A stretch of 64,000 nucleotides of DNA from Strobilurus pachycystidiatus (GCA_019915135.1 JAHLMK010000009.1:1488001-1552000); one strand, 5' to 3'. Shown: positions 49,060 to 62,800, counted from the stretch's first letter. Notes: a model not told the origin generated them from the sequence alone. A program made the numbers and translations.

Positions 49060-49936
49060 ATGTTAGCACTTTTCCTTTTCACTCACCCGTGTGTGTCTCA
49101 TGTTATCAGTTTCTATACCCCCTACTGCCTCTTCGCACCAAGCAATCTCTGCTTCGTTAGTTGGGCTCACAGGAGACTGGGCAGATTATTGTCCAAAGCT
49201 CATTACCTCGGAGCCATGGGCTGTGACATCGTACCTAACAGATGTTCTTGACGATCCGCGCTGGTACCAGGTCATCGAAGCCAGTCCTAGTCCCGAAGCC
49301 CTTCTGTGGGGCTCTGCCTTTGCTCATCGTCCTATGATCTTCTCCGCAACACAGAACGTGAACGCGACCTCAGCGCCAGGAACTCCCTACGTTGCGGGGC
49401 AATCCCTGTACTATTCTCATGACTCCGCACCCGCTGTGACTTTGTCGCAAGCATATACAACCTCTCCGCAGGATATTCAGACCGATGCTGGTGTAGCGGA
49501 CCATGCCAGTCGACACAGCACGCCGTCATATACCTCCAAAGCGTCTTCATCCAGCAGCTCCCGCGGTGGGGCTGTTTCAACCGGCGATCCCCTAATCGAA
49601 GCGACAGATGACGACCCTTCGTTTGCCTTTTGGACGACACACCTTCGAGGCTCCACTGTCAGCCAGCTTGGAGGCGCCGCCTATCAATCCTGGCAGTCTC
49701 CTAGTACATCTACGGCAAATGTTTTGAGCCCAAGGTCTCCTGCTGCGACTGTCCATCGGCAGACTCATGCCCCAACTTTGTGGAGTCACTGGTGTTTGCG
49801 TCTTCTCGAGTACAGAAACTCGGCTTTCCAGTCATCGATGTTTGCTGCAGATATATTGTACGATATCGTGTTCCGTTTGATCACTCCATATGGGGAAGCT
49901 TGCCTGGCGGAGATGCAGGCATTGACTGGACGGTGA
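49060..49936 (+). CDS. Unknown protein family X, copy 1 (upstream of DUF6535 protein 2)
   Basis: A short first exon, MLALFLFTHP, splices over GTGTGT..TTAG into GLTGDWADYCPKL. The frame is then open to 49936. The C-terminal part, LWSHWCLRLLEYRNSA and ILYDIVFRLITPYGEACLAE, matches copy 2 (58705-59195). Between the matching ends, copy 1 has about 130 residues rich in Ser, Thr and Ala that are absent from copy 2; they could be a real low-complexity insert or a retained intron. The hydrophobic first residues may be a signal anchor. The 3' end is uncertain because a donor-like GTGAGC follows ACTGGACG. Family unknown. Confidence 0.5.
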
Positions 49937-50587
49937 GCGAACGTCTTGCCACAACTACACTCTCATTAGGATGCTCAATCTACATCAGAACTCACTCTGA
50001 TGCTCAAATCATAGCCTATTTTGAGAATCATCGGGCCGCCGTTGGGCACAGACTGACTTTTGGGTTAGCCGAAATATACAATGAACAAAGGAAGTTTAGG
50101 CCTGCTGCGATCCAGTATCGTACAAACAATCCGTTGACGGAAAATATTGTACTCGACTGTTTGACCACTCCCGATCTGGCAGGGTGGCTCTAGGATATGA
50201 TGTATCTTGATTGGATGGCGCGTTACGAGTTACCATTGTGCGGCACTATTACGCTTATGTCTTTGGTTATTGTGGACGTTACAATAATGAATGACTCACA
50301 CATTCCAGTCAATTGTCTTGTTGTCAATGCCTCCCAAGTTTCAATTGTCTGTACGAAATAGGTATGGTCACCCCTAAATGTACTATGGGGACATTGACCC
50401 ACTCGGGGTTTGTTTCTCTCGTAATAACCATGCCCTCGCATCGCATACAGGGCGTATATGAGGCCACCCTCCTCCTTCCGATCTTCCGCGCTAATATTAC
50501 AGCCTCGATATCCTTCTTGCTTTTTTCGCAGCTTGTATCCATCCCAAACGCATCCTTGATTCCGCGTCGCCATACCGCCCGCAGGAA

Positions 50588-53500
50588 ATGTCGCGACGAG
50601 CCCCACTATTGCCCACTCAGGCTACACCTGAAAACCCTCACGACGGTATATTGCGCGCATTCATTGTCCTCTTTCTTCGCTTATAACTTCTTTAGCTGTG
50701 ACAACTGATCCATACAACTATGAACAAAAATATGAACCGGACGAGCAATACAAGGAGATGTCTTCAACAGCAAGGGTGTGGAAGGCATACGAGGACGAGA
50801 GAGAAAAGTATGACAAGGAAATGACAGAGAGTTGGCGAGACGGTCTCGACATGCTTCTTGTTTTTGTGAGTAACCTCCAAGGATACGCTGTTGCACTGAT
50901 CATATCCCTGACAATGTCTTCGACAGGCTGCCCTTTTTTCCGCTGTCGTCTCTACGTTTGTATCTCAGACATCGCAATCTCTTCGATTGAGTAGCGTTGA
51001 CGTGACAGCTTCCCTCATGTTTGAGATGGTCGGCCTCCAGCGTGCTATGGGCAACGGAACTTCGTTCGACGATGTTCCACGCTCAACCGTCACTCCCGCT
51101 CTGTTCCGTCCCAGGACCTTGGATTTATGGGTCAATGGCCTTTGGTTCACCAGTCTTGGACTTAGCCTCACGACTTCTTTGCTCGCCGTTATGGCAAAGC
51201 AATGGATTCACCAGTACATGGCTGTGCCTTCGGGAACCCCCCTGGATCGTTCACGGATCCATCACTTCCGATTCATCGCCTTAGAAAGATGGAATGTACC
51301 TGTCATCATAGGTCTACTGCCCGTCCTTCTACACCTTTCACTGGGCATTTTCTGTGCTGGATTGGTCGTATATTTGTACGATCTCAGTCACGCAATTGCA
51401 TTCGATATGATGTGCATTGGAGGCAGCGCCTTTCTCGCATACTTTATCTGCAATTCACTCCCGCTTGCTTTTTCTGATTGCCCCTACAAAACGCCGCTGG
51501 CATCGTATTCGTACGCGCTAGTCACGACTACCCGCCGGCGTTGGGGATTGGCTCGCAATCGCGTACTCCCGTCGTCATTGCATGAGGTGGAACGTGGCGT
51601 GGTTGCTCGCATTTCGGAGAGGATAGACGTCTGGTCCCTCATCTGGCTCTATAAGACATCGAACTTCTCTGCTCAGAGTGTGGTTTTACAGGCTCTTAGC
51701 AGCCTACCATTGCAGAGTATCCCGATGATCGTCGGAGATGGCGGCATCAGAAACATCCTGGCGGCTCTCCGTGAGCATTATCTACATCCCACCGTAGCAC
51801 AATCTACGAGTCGCTTCAAACGTTTTCATCGGGCGGCGATGCGCTTCGGAGAGGATGCAGGTGTCGTCCCGGGGCAGCACTCTAGCGCATACTCTCTTTT
51901 CCAGCACATCGATCCTCTTCCTGCAGTTGGGTTGATCCGAGACAATCTTCTCGGGGTCGTCAATCCAGTCGCTCCCGATACCAACTTCGATGTCATATTC
52001 TGGGGCAAGATATTTGAAAATGCTCTGCGCCTGGGCAAAGATTGGCTCGAGATTGATCACGATCGTCCATCTCAGGTGTGGTGCAACCTTTTGCAGTACG
52101 CGGTTGTCAATCACGATGCTGTCTGCTGTAGGATGCAAGACGACAGTAAGGCAGACAAGGCCGAGCTGTTCAGTTTCTGGATGCCGCCCGAAACTGACTG
52201 GCCACCACTCGTTGTCGACGTATATGATGTAGAGACCTGTGGACAGTCAACGACCATCGGCGACGCTCTACAGCGGAATATGTATCCATCCTTTGTGCGC
52301 TGGTTGCTCCACGTCGGCTTCAGTGCCAAATTTCCGCGTTCATCGTCAACGTATAGTGCAGATCTACCCGACGACATCTTCCTTCTCTTAGCAATGATTC
52401 AAAGTCCAGCTGTGCAGGCAAGTTCATCCTTGTATGCAACCTGGGGGGGAAGCCGGCCATCGTCCTTCGGAATAAAGGAATCGCTGTTTCGGAGTGTCTT
52501 GCGGCTTGTCGGAGACTATGCCTCGAAAGCCTCCATGTGCCGGACTCATCGTAATACTACACATGTCGACCAGGCGGCTATCCTTGCCCTGCAGAACGTC
52601 GTGAACTCTAGCACGTTTGGTTCAGGAACGGTCCTCACGTCTGACGATGAGCTGACTGTCACTAGAAGGCTCTTTATTGCCCTGAACGCCCGACCCACTC
52701 TCTCTGTCTCTGATACGCCTGATTTCTCTTGGTTCACTTACGACATATCGGAGAAAGTATTGAAGGTAGCTTTCTCCGGTCAAGTCAGTGAATATGTACT
52801 GCCCGCAATCACGAACATATTCTACTATGTTCTTTCGTCTGGAGCGTATGACCATGCGATACCCTGCCTCTACGGAAGACTTTTGGATCGTGATTGGCTG
52901 CATGGGATCGGCGAAAACCTTGCTTCTGCCCCACTTTCTGGTGGATCGACACCGCCTTCCGACCCTTTGTATGCATGGAATCAGCGACAGACTGGATTCA
53001 TGGCATCACTGTACATCGACGGGCTCTCAACTCGGATCCTTTCGATAGAGTCGCCATCACTCTTTGAATCTGTTATGCGCAACTTGAAACGACCGGACAA
53101 TCTACTCACTATCCTCAAGGTCCTTCTCATTGCCGATATTGATACCCAGAAGCGGCTCTGGAAATTGGCAGCAATCATCGACCGGACGTCCCAGATACCT
53201 TTCGAGTGGGCACCTATCACTCAGGCACTTGTCGAGTTCGCCCACAGTGATCATGCTAGAAAGCTGTTCAAGGCAACCTTTCATTGGAACGATCATATTG
53301 GCTTGATACCTCCGAAGTACCTCGCACCCGAAGCGATCCCAGGAATTGCAGATACTTTTGCAAATGATGTTCATTGTGGATCGTTCGTCCCACCTGCGTA
53401 CTCGGGTAGCTCTCATATCAGGGTAACGTGCTGGCTTTCAACTGATGTGGCAAACGGATCTGACCTTAGCATTGCAGGATCCGCAAGAGCTGCGTGAAAT

Positions 53501-53648
53501 GTGGCGGAATGGTAAAGGCGCGCAGAAATATCGCGAAGGCTGGTCTCAGAGACATGTGCAGCACCCGACATCTGATCCACGGGAGCGTGCTTATCTGGAG
53601 AAAGTCCAACGTTGGTATCCGCTGATAAACGTTATACGAGCTATATAG
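50588..53648 (+). CDS. DUF6535 multi-pass membrane protein 2
   Basis: Exons 50588-50645, 50696-50865, 50927-53422 and 53478-53648 give 964 residues. The start MSRRAPLLPTQATPENPH is followed by DPYNYEQKYEPDEQYKEMS. The four membrane segments are FSAVVSTFVSQT, LWFTSLGLSLTTSLLAV, GLLPVLLHLSLGIFCAGLVVYL and a fourth hydrophobic segment GGSAFLAYFICNSLPLAF. Introns fall at the same places and phases as in proteins 1 and 3. The long C-terminal region has LWKLAAIIDR in common with its sisters, and the tail is Arg/Glu-rich. All frames are open, so the gene is probably functional. Function unknown. Confidence 0.87.
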
Positions 53649-55370
53649 TGCAGCGGCTGCAGCCGCAACGTCTATACGACTTCTAATCAAATTGACACAC
53701 TGCATCTACTACAAGGAGCTCCCAAGAATCAATCTCTGACTGCTGGAACCGAGTCTCAAGTAGTCTTCTCTTTCCCGATGCTGTCCGAGTCTTCTGGCTT
53801 GGTATAATCAGGATTTTCATCGCGTTTAACCGGCAGCGGGGTGATGGGGACGACAAAGCATGTCTGGCTAGCTGTCCCACCTTTCTCTCGACAGGGTATA
53901 CAGATCTTTCCGATGGTTGATCAAATGGAAAGACCAGGAGCTGCTCCAGAATACTAGAAGATATTCGGATGCCGATGGCATCATCGCACAAAGGTTGAAC
54001 GTTGAGGGCCGGGTGGACGGCAGTGCCGTGCGGGCTGCCGATCAATGCCGCGGACTAATCTAGCACGCTTTGCATCCGACAGTCATCCTGCTCTCCTCTT
54101 TTCTAGCGTCCGTCTGCAGTGTGTGGCCGGCCATGCAACACTGCCACCTGGCCCGAGTGTTGAATTATCACGTCACGCAACTCTGCAGAGAGAGCAATGA
54201 CTCAGACGGCGGATGTGCATCTTCACTCAACGCAACTGTGTGCATTGTGCCGCGTCCGGGAAATGGGATTCGGAGTCGTACAGTGTCTCAGTGCGAATGC
54301 TCCTCGACTGGCCATGTTCTTGCTGCTGATACAGCCTCTACAGCGCCGCTTCTTGATTCTCCCTCCACTGCCAATCTGCACCCATGTCTTGACGCCCCGC
54401 GATTTCCTTGTGTCGTGTAACGATCTTAACCCGCTTTGAAAATCTCCGAAACCGACACACATCTTTCCACCACCCAGCTTCGACCAGGCTGATCTTTTGG
54501 ACGACGTTGCGCGATGCTTGATTGGCACTTGGCCGCCGTGACTCTTAGGCTGTACGCGTATGGACCACTCCACGATGACCTCGCCCTTCACATCCCGTCA
54601 TTCAGCGACCACAATCAGCACTACAGATGGACGATGTCTATGCTGTGGATTTCGTGCGCCGTATGTCCGCTAAAACCTCCCTCTACCCTCTATCTTGACA
54701 TTTCGTTTTTAGATGTCGTACTCGCTGAAAACTTCACTCCGATAACACCACGCTCCGATCCTGAATAACACGGCACGGAACTCCAGGATTGCCGGACGTC
54801 GACTAGCACAACACGTTGTGGCGGGAAACGGTTTGCTTTCGAGTGCACAACAGCCTGAGCAGTAGGAATTCGACCTTCTCAGAACGCTGTGCAGGGGAGG
54901 TGATGGAACGACTCTTCGTACACATGTCTATGTTATCTCAGCTGGTTCTCATGCTTTCACGCTGCATGGCTCGCTCTTTCTTACAGTCTCATTTCGCGAA
55001 GATATCATTCCTGATGTCGTTTAACGCTACAGCGAACAAATGTCATCGATTACATCCTGCTCAAGCAACGACATGGTCCAAATCGCAATGTACGAGATGC
55101 CTGGGGGTTTGGTTTGTCTGGCTGACTGTCACTTCGTGAATGTATGCCGTCGGTGTATGGTCGTCCATCAAATGCTTTGATGTTCCCGATCTCCACAGCT
55201 AAGACACCTGTCGAGGAAGACGACAACTTCGAGCGATTGAGGCTGTGGGCTCTGGGATCGGTCAGCTGAAAGTAGTATCACAGCCACTTTCACAGCTATT
55301 GATTCAGTTTGATTGTGATCTACTCTATCAAACAAGTCGGTACGCACGCCCATCTTTCCTTCTCGCCATC
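53649..55370. other. 1.7 kb without a supported gene
   Basis: There are a few frames of 80-120 codons on either strand, including a minus-strand one at 53683-54045, but no motif, splice support or composition argues for a gene. Confidence 0.4.
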
Positions 55371-56689
55371 ATGTCTGCATCCAGCCCTGACCCTCCGGAA
55401 TACGAACATTCTCCTCAAACCCAGCACAGTATTGGCGAAGAACCAACGCCCGATGTCAACACAAGTCTACCATCTGCTGATTGGCCGTTCCGCTTCTTGT
55501 TATGCTTCTGTATGTGTCCCTATTCTTACTGTCCGTAGGTCCCTCAGAATGTGTAGTCTCGTCCGTGGGGCTACTTGTGGCCACTGTTGCGTACGTTCAA
55601 TATTCTCCCTACGCTTTCCGCTCATCCTCAACATCCTCCAGATCTGTGAGTCCTTTTATAAGTCTGAGCTTTCGTCGCTGCTAAGTCTTTGATTAGTATA
55701 CGCCGTACCAAGGCATGCTCATGGCCGAAGACGGTACTGTCCTCCTTTGTTGTCATTTCGCCCTCATCTTCTTCCCATAAGCCGGGTTCAAGAAACTAGC
55801 GTCAGCCTGTCGATGGCGCGTGGGGCTAACCGGTGTCATCATCTTTGGCCATGTGAGTGGGCGCTAGCGCTGAATCACTCTGAGCGCTGCTGACTGGCCC
55901 AGGTCCTGACTCTGGTTCTCGCAATTTTCGTCAGTCCTCTAAGGACATCTTGAGTGCTCTTACTTACCCAAATCATACTCGAAGGTCCTCATCAGAACAA
56001 GACGCTTCCTCCTGGGTGTTTCCTTCGTCACTTTCATCGCCGTAATCAGCGCTGGCGCTGTCCATTTATCTATGTTCCACAGACGCAAGGTAACAAAGTT
56101 ATTCTTGATGCGACGTTCCTGAATCGTTTGCAGAACAACATCCTTGCGGTCTGTGCCGGGACCTGGGGACAGCCTGATGGGATGTCTTTCCTGTACGCCT
56201 TCATTTTCCCGTCGTGGCAAAACGAGAGGCAAGTCGTCAACGACGCGGATGGTGCCGCATCTTGTAAGTCATCACTACAGGTGACCCAAATAGGACGTTC
56301 GAAAGTTCACATTTGTTGTGTCTTTGATCAGGGTGTCGCTCGGAGTGGAACTCCGCGTCTTGGTGGAGTTGGATCTTCTACATCGTCTCTTTGCGTGAGT
56401 ACTGGCACGTCGGTTCCGCGGCCGCTGGCTTATGGATAACGAAATAGTGTTCTCCTTTGGGGCGTTGTTCTTCCACATTGGTGTCGCGTACATGCCGGTA
56501 GAGCAGCTGGAAAATCTCAATTCAAAGGTTGGCGATGCGGAGGAGCATCCGTTGCTCGCGCTCGGAGAATATACGCAGCTACCGGATAGAGATGTGGACG
56601 GGGAGGAAGCGGAGAGCAGCGCTTTGGGTGAAAACGTTTTGGAATGTGACTCCGAGCTAGGTGCTCGTAAGGCGGGAGAGGTCTTTTGA
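55371..56689 (+). CDS. Multi-pass membrane protein (hypothetical)
   Basis: About nine small exons can be joined in one frame, from MSASSPDPPEYEHSPQ to TGA at 56689, roughly 270 residues. After a short polar N-terminus, hydrophobic segments follow: SSVGLLVATVA, VGLTGVIIFGHVLTLVLAIF, FLLGVSFVTFIAVISAGAV, DGMSFLYAFIFPSW, and WSWIFYIVSLLFSFGALFFH. The C-terminal 70 residues are acidic and polar (EEAESSALGENVLECDSE) and probably cytosolic. All junctions use GT-AG with introns of 30-60 bp. I do not recognise the family. It lies between the two DUF6535 duplication units but is present only once. Confidence 0.6.
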
Positions 56690-58704
56690 ATTTGAGCTTG
56701 CGTGCTTGTATTGAAGTTGTCTGCGATCTTCTCTATCACATTTATCGCGAAATTTGGTCTTTTTAGACTTTATCTTCCCACACGCGCTCGACACACGGGT
56801 TGCGTTAGTCTTGGAGAACACTCGGTCCATAGCTGAATTACATGGCAACATATCGATGGACTGTATGAGCCGTGAGCGCTTGAGCTATAACGCATAGTTC
56901 AGTAGAAGCCGGTTGCACATTAATTGATGCCGCCCACAAGCCGCCCACGCCGCCAATCGTCGATCGTGCGCTTATCGTACCCTGGTCCACGCCCACTTTT
57001 CCTCTCCCTTGATTCTAAGCGAGGCTGAGACTGCTACTCTATGCCACAATTATCCGCGCCGTCTTCGCGACGTGCAGTCCTCATATCTCTTTTGCGGGCG
57101 AGATCGTGCCCTCGATGTAGATTGACCAAACAATCGAGGGTCGAGACAGTATTGCATGCAGCTCGGCATCCAGACGAGGACAGAGTTCAATAAAGCACTT
57201 CTCGAGCAGCATCGTATATCATGACCCAGAGCAAACTCTTCTAGGACGCGACGAAGGCAGTTTGGAGAACTGCTTTGGTACGTACTGGCACCCAGAACGC
57301 CTACCATGTCTTGATCTGCCTCAGGCTACAATCTACAATGCGCTCCTACACTACTCGGAGCAAGAACTAACATGCCAAGGAAACCTGACACCTTTCTGGC
57401 ACAAAACAGACCTCGATGTTTACTGACTCAGTCGTCTGAGTTAGTCTAACGGAAAGATCCTACTACCAGTGAGTAGTCGCAATCTTTGGGTGGGAAATGA
57501 CATGACAATGGCTCCAAGAAGCAATGTAGCAAGGTTTGTCCGAGGACTAGTGAGAACCTCAAGTTGACGCATATATGGCTAGTGGTGTGTTCAGCGACCT
57601 CGACGGAATCAATAATTATGGCACATCTTCGCTTGATGTTCGCAAGGCGGTGTTTGTGGGAAGGAGCATTGCAAGTCCCAATCAGGCGAAAATGACCGCG
57701 GTCGACAGTAGCCTTCCCTTGAGGTCCTTTCCATTGACCCACAGTCTGATTTCGAACACCTCTGTGGCGCATATAAGGTACGTTTTCCCATGCACAGCAT
57801 CTTTTAATTGAACCTTACTCTGACCCTTCCAGAGAGCTGCCGTCAGTGGTCACTGTAACGCGCGACTGAAACCAGAAGCGGAGGTGAAACGTTGTTGATG
57901 GCATCGAACCCAAAATCCGGATTGAGGCGCGTTCATGAAAGTCTAAATTGAGGCGCGTCAAGCCTTCCCTCAAGCTCATTTCCTTCGCGGTTGAACCAGT
58001 TAACCCATATCACCGGATCTCCATCTGCTTTCATTGCCCAAAAGATCGCTATTGTCTCCTCCTGATCGGCCACTCGGATGGCGGGTGTCCGTTATTGTCT
58101 TTGTGTTGCTAGGTCGACTCTTCCCAACTAGGAAGATGCGAGGGAGCTCAAAGGCCGCGGCTCATCTGGCCTGAGAGCCGGCCAATAGATGGCGCCAAGC
58201 GGGGCGTGACTGTTGGCTGATGCCTAGAGTTTTTGCTACGCTAGGCCGATGGCTTGTGGTCCGGATATCTGACACAGTCACTGGTGCTAGAGTGCGTGTT
58301 CTCGTCGCTTGGGTCGACGATGACGATGACGAATCCGTTTCACTGCTAACGCAGTGGTCAGCGAAGGTCTCAAACCAGGCGTTCGCGTGCAACAATGACA
58401 TGTCCTGTCTCTACTCTTCGCTCCCTCTTCCTTCGGTGCGCCTTCATGTGCGTCTTTCAGTGACCTCGTAGCTTTGCATATAGATTGACACGGTGCGTCC
58501 GTCCAAGAATGTCAACTCAATTTGGCATTGACCTTCGTGAGCGTAGATCAACGAGTGATTCCGTGCCCTTGTACTGCAAAAGTCGCGCCTTGAGACATTG
58601 GTGTCGAGGATCAGGACGCTCACTGCTACTATGGTGATGCCCTTGTTTGAACAGTGATGGAAAGAGGACGTCTGCCTTCTTAAGCTGGAGAGATGCATAG
58701 GAAA
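56690..58704. other. Gene-poor stretch containing copy 2 of a duplicated block
   Basis: Nothing was assembled into a gene. The block at 57751-57930 matches 48026-48190, which places the start of the second duplication unit here. GATTGAGGCGCG and a close variant occur about 26 bp apart near 57919-57960. Confidence 0.4.
57751..57930 (+). repeat. Copy 2 of a diverged duplicated block
   Basis: Same ordered blocks and splice-site pair as 48026-48190. It lies about 0.8 kb before family X copy 2, comparable to copy 1 before its own X gene. Confidence 0.45.
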
Positions 58705-59195
58705 ATGTCAGCACTCTTCCTCATCCTCACTTTCCGCACCTATCTCATCGTCGCTGGCGACATCCAGATATGCGCACCCCCATCCATCCAGACTACGATG
58801 ACGTACTTCCTCACAACAAGCTCCCTGGCTGCGATGACTTTTTTCCGCGCATGTTCAGAAAGGATGAGGAGACCTACCAGTCCTACACAACGGAGGGTCT
58901 CAAAACCACTCCGAAGTGGTTTATCAAGCTAGAAAATTCATCAGACCCGGAAAGCTTTCTGTGGCGTGGCTACAAACGTTCGGCCAACTATCCCTCTCAT
59001 CTACATTGGAGTCTACGTCTATTGGGTTACCATAACTCGGCGGGGAATGCCTCTGTGTTTGGCAGTCACATATTCTTCGAGATCGTCTTCTCGGTTGTCA
59101 CACCTGCGCCTTCTAACTGGCCGGGTTGGCTCGAGACGATCCAATCCTTCATTGGCGTGTATGTACCACAAGCTTGCTTTCTGTTCAACCTTTGA
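58705..59195 (+). CDS. Unknown protein family X, copy 2 (upstream of DUF6535 protein 3)
   Basis: MSALFLILTFRTYLI joins over an intron of about 70 bp (ATC|GTCGCT..AACAAG|CTCCCT) to LPGCDDFFPRMF. This lines up with GLTGDWADYCPKL of copy 1. The frame continues with KWFIKLENSSDPESFLWRGY (copy 1: RWYQVIEASPSPEALLWGSA) and LHWSLRLLGYHNSAGNASVF, ending near FIGVYVPQAC. The product is about 140 residues. The 3' end is uncertain because a GTGTATG donor lies just after FIG. The hydrophobic start may be a signal or membrane anchor. Family unknown; the pairing with DUF6535 genes is the only clue. Confidence 0.5.
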
Positions 59196-59445
59196 TCTTC
59201 TTGAGGTAGAGCCCTTGATGAAGCCTCCATCAGACTTTGGTTTTCGAAGCGCGCTCGGCAAGTCGACTCGAATGCGATCCCGACTGAGACCTTTACGCTA
59301 CTGGGTCCTGTGTGGTCAACAGTGCGGGTCCGTTCAACCGCGCTTCAGTGCATTCGTGGCCTGCCTCAGCACCATCCTCAGGCTATTCTACGGTGGATTT
59401 TGCTTCATCATCTAAGGCAGTTGGTAGAGCGGTCCTGATTCCTGA

Positions 59446-59522
59446 AGGTAGATTGAAGATACTGTAATATCTGTACTCTACGCAGGTAGATTAAAGATAC
59501 TGCACATATCTGTACTCTACGC
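59446..59522 (+). repeat. Two tandem copies of a 38-39 bp unit
   Basis: AGGTAGATT(G/A)AAGATACTG.. ending CTGTACTCTACGC is repeated head to tail (59446-59483 and 59484-59522) with few differences. It lies between family X copy 2 and the DUF6535 gene. Confidence 0.8.
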
Positions 59523-59877
59523 TGCGTCCGGGGTTTTGTATCCATTTCGCTGGGTATCTCGGCCCGAGACGGCAAGGAAAAAGAATTCACAAATCGGACA
59601 ATAAACCGCGTCCGGCGATCTGCCATGGATTGATTGATTGATTCTATATCCCCTTATTGTTTGTGTGGCAATTACGATGTCACAATTGCAGTGCCTGTCC
59701 GAGGAATGTAATTGTCGAATTTTCCTATTGTTCTATTGTTTACAGCGATGCTGTAATGTGAGGCTACCCCGGTATCGTTTTAAACGCGGTATGCGATCAA
59801 AACTGGTGATTTACCTACGCCACTGGATAACACACCCCCCGCCCCCAACTGATTTGTGGGCTCGAGAAGCTTCTCCG

Positions 59878-62800
59878 ATGTCGAATACGGGACGAATCAT
59901 GAGCATCTTCGAGCGTGCAACCATCGAGGAGGACCTGGCACCGAGCAGTGACACCTCGACCGTACCAGCAGACAGTCCACCGCCGACGCAGAATGGTAGA
60001 TGTTTCTTTACGCATTGCTTAATAACGTTATCTCACCCGTTTGCAGTCGTCAATGATCCGTATAACTACGAGCAGAAATATCCGCCCGACAAGGAATATC
60101 AAGAGATGTCCGCGACAGCCAGAGTTTGGAGCACGTACATGGATGAAAGCGGTCAACACGAGGAGGAAAGAGTGAAAGGGTGGGGCGCAAGCCTTGATGT
60201 GCTGCTCGTCTTTGTGAGTCTCCCTGGTGCTCCTGCAGAAAGTTAATGACGACGGTTATAGGCTGCAGTCTTCTCGGCTGTCGTAACAACGTTTGTTGCG
60301 CAGACGTGTCAAAACCTTCAGTTGGACCCCAGCACCGTCACATCTGCCTTGATGTATGAGCTCATTGCAGTGGAGCGTGCCATGGCCCATGGAGTCGAAG
60401 CTGTTGATGCTGTCCCCCCCGCTTCCACCGTGTTTTCTCCCAAAACTTCTGACCTTTGGGTCAATGGCCTCTGGTTCACCAGTCTGGGTCTGAGTCTTGT
60501 CACAACTCTTATAGCAGTGGTAACCAAGCAATGGATTCACGAGTACACGTCCATTCCTTCGGGAACCCCGCGCTTTCGATCCCGCATCCATCACTTTCGA
60601 TTCCGAGGCCTAGAGAGGTGGCACGTCCCAATGATAATTGGACTTCTCCCATTCGTGATGCATGCATCACTCGGTCTATTCTTTATCGGACTGGTCATTT
60701 ATCTCTACGCTCTCAGTAAAGTCATGGCGGCGGACCTTGCGTGTATTGCTGGCGTCGCCTATGCCTCATACTTCATCAGTAGCGTCCTCCCTGTCTTCCA
60801 CGCGGATTGTCCATATAAGACGACACTCACATCGCAATGCTTCCACATCTTCGCCTACTTGTGTCGGCACCTTACCTTGAAATGGGATTGTGCTCCCATG
60901 GCCCAGTCTTTGAAGGTTCTGGAACGTGATACTGTGGAGCGAGCAAGCGACGCAGTAGATTCCTACGCGCTATCATGGTTATATAAAATGACCTCGAATT
61001 TCTCGGTGCAGAGCATTGTGCTCCAAGCCTTCAGTGCGCTTCCTCTTCAAAGTATCCCCACCATTGGTCGCGAAGATGGCGGTATCTCGGATGTTATCGC
61101 AGCCATCAACGAGCACGGTCGTCCTGGCGAGTCACTCGATCGGTTTGAAAGACTGCAGCGAGCAGCTTTGCGGTTCGGGGAACCACTGGCAAATACTGGA
61201 ACCCTTGTTATGACGTTCAGTCCTGCGCCGAGCAAGTACGCTCTTCTGCGAGAGCCCTTCCATGCGATTAGATTCATTTCGAAGAACCTTCTTAGTCTCC
61301 GCGGACATGAAACCAAACTGGATGCAGTGTTTTGGGGCAGGATCTTTGCTACTGCCGTATCGCCGGGGTGCGATTGGCTTGGTATCAGCGGAGAGACCCC
61401 GACAAAACTTTGGTCCAAGCTTTTGTGGTTTGCTTTGAGGCATCATGCCTGTACTCAATTCGACTGCGATTGCTCGAAATCCCCTTTGCTCACATTGCAA
61501 ACCTCGGAGTCTGGATGCTCGCCACCTCTGGTGATCAAGGACTATGACTTGCAGGTCAACGGAACCACTGAATATGTGGGGATGGCCTTGGTCAACCACA
61601 TGTATCCGTCTTTCGTACGATGGGTCCTTCGCATCGGATTCCCCAACTTCTCGCGATCTTCTGCCGACCACACGTTGAGCCTTCCGGAAGATATCCTTCT
61701 TCCATTGGCCATGGTCCGTACTCCTGCCATCCAAAAGACATCCTCCCTTCATGACGCCTGGCTGCAGGAGGAGAATTTACCCAGTGAAGTCGACCAATCC
61801 GTGATCCGGTCCGTATTCCGTCGTGCAATTAGTATTCTTCAAGACTACGCAGCAACACACGATTGTGTACATCAGCGTCATGGTGCTGACGTTCGCAGAG
61901 CGGCAACGTTAGCACTTGTGCAGCTTGTCACGTCCGAGAGATTCGGAACCGGAGAAAGCTATATCACCCGAGAGGACGAGCTAATTGCGCTTACCGGCGC
62001 ATTTGAGGGAATGAATCGTTGCCGCACGGAATGCATCCGGATCGACGAGTTCCATGATAAATTTACTCAGGAGGCAACTCAAAAGCTGCTTCAGGTGGCA
62101 TTCTCTGATGTCCGCACACTTTATCCAACCCTAACCGATACCGTCTACTACCTTATCTCGACCAATCCTCTTCCATCGGCCATTGAGACTGTCTATATCA
62201 CCCTCATAGAGCGAGACTGGCTACATGGACTCAGCAGGGATTTGCTCTCTTCAATGAGCGCTCAATCCGGCAACCACCCTGACCTTCTTCATGTATGGCA
62301 TCACCGAGATACAGGGTTTTTGGCGGCGATGTATGTTGATGGTCTGCCTGGTCTTCTCTCCCATTCCCCCGCCACATTCATACGTGTCATGAACAATTTA
62401 TGCGAACGAGACAATTTGTCTGCTATGTGTAAAGTTCTTCTTCTGGCAGATGTGTGCACGCAGGAACGTTTGTGGCGATTGGCGTCACTGCTCGACACTG
62501 AGCATTGGGACGATGTTCTTGAAGATCTTCTTGTCTTCTCAACGACACAGCAGACCAGTGAGCGTTACGCTCGAAACTATTACTTTCCCAGGGTTGGTCC
62601 GGGAGCGAAACCAACGAGACAGGTCATGCCGACCGAACTTGCTGGCGTAGCAGCTCGATTTGCCAGTGACGTGAGACGAGGCCATTTCAAGCCACCAGTA
62701 TATTCAGATACATCTCCGTGGCTTGGGGTAAGTCGTTGAACTTCTAACTGATTGGGTTCTTCGCTGTCTGACGAAGTGCCCTCAGGATCCTAACGCTGTA

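Noticed and set aside
59413..59445. Possible tRNA gene
   Set aside because: Only a D-arm/A-box-like piece is present; no anticodon stem, T-arm, B box or acceptor stem can be folded, so it is not annotated as a tRNA.
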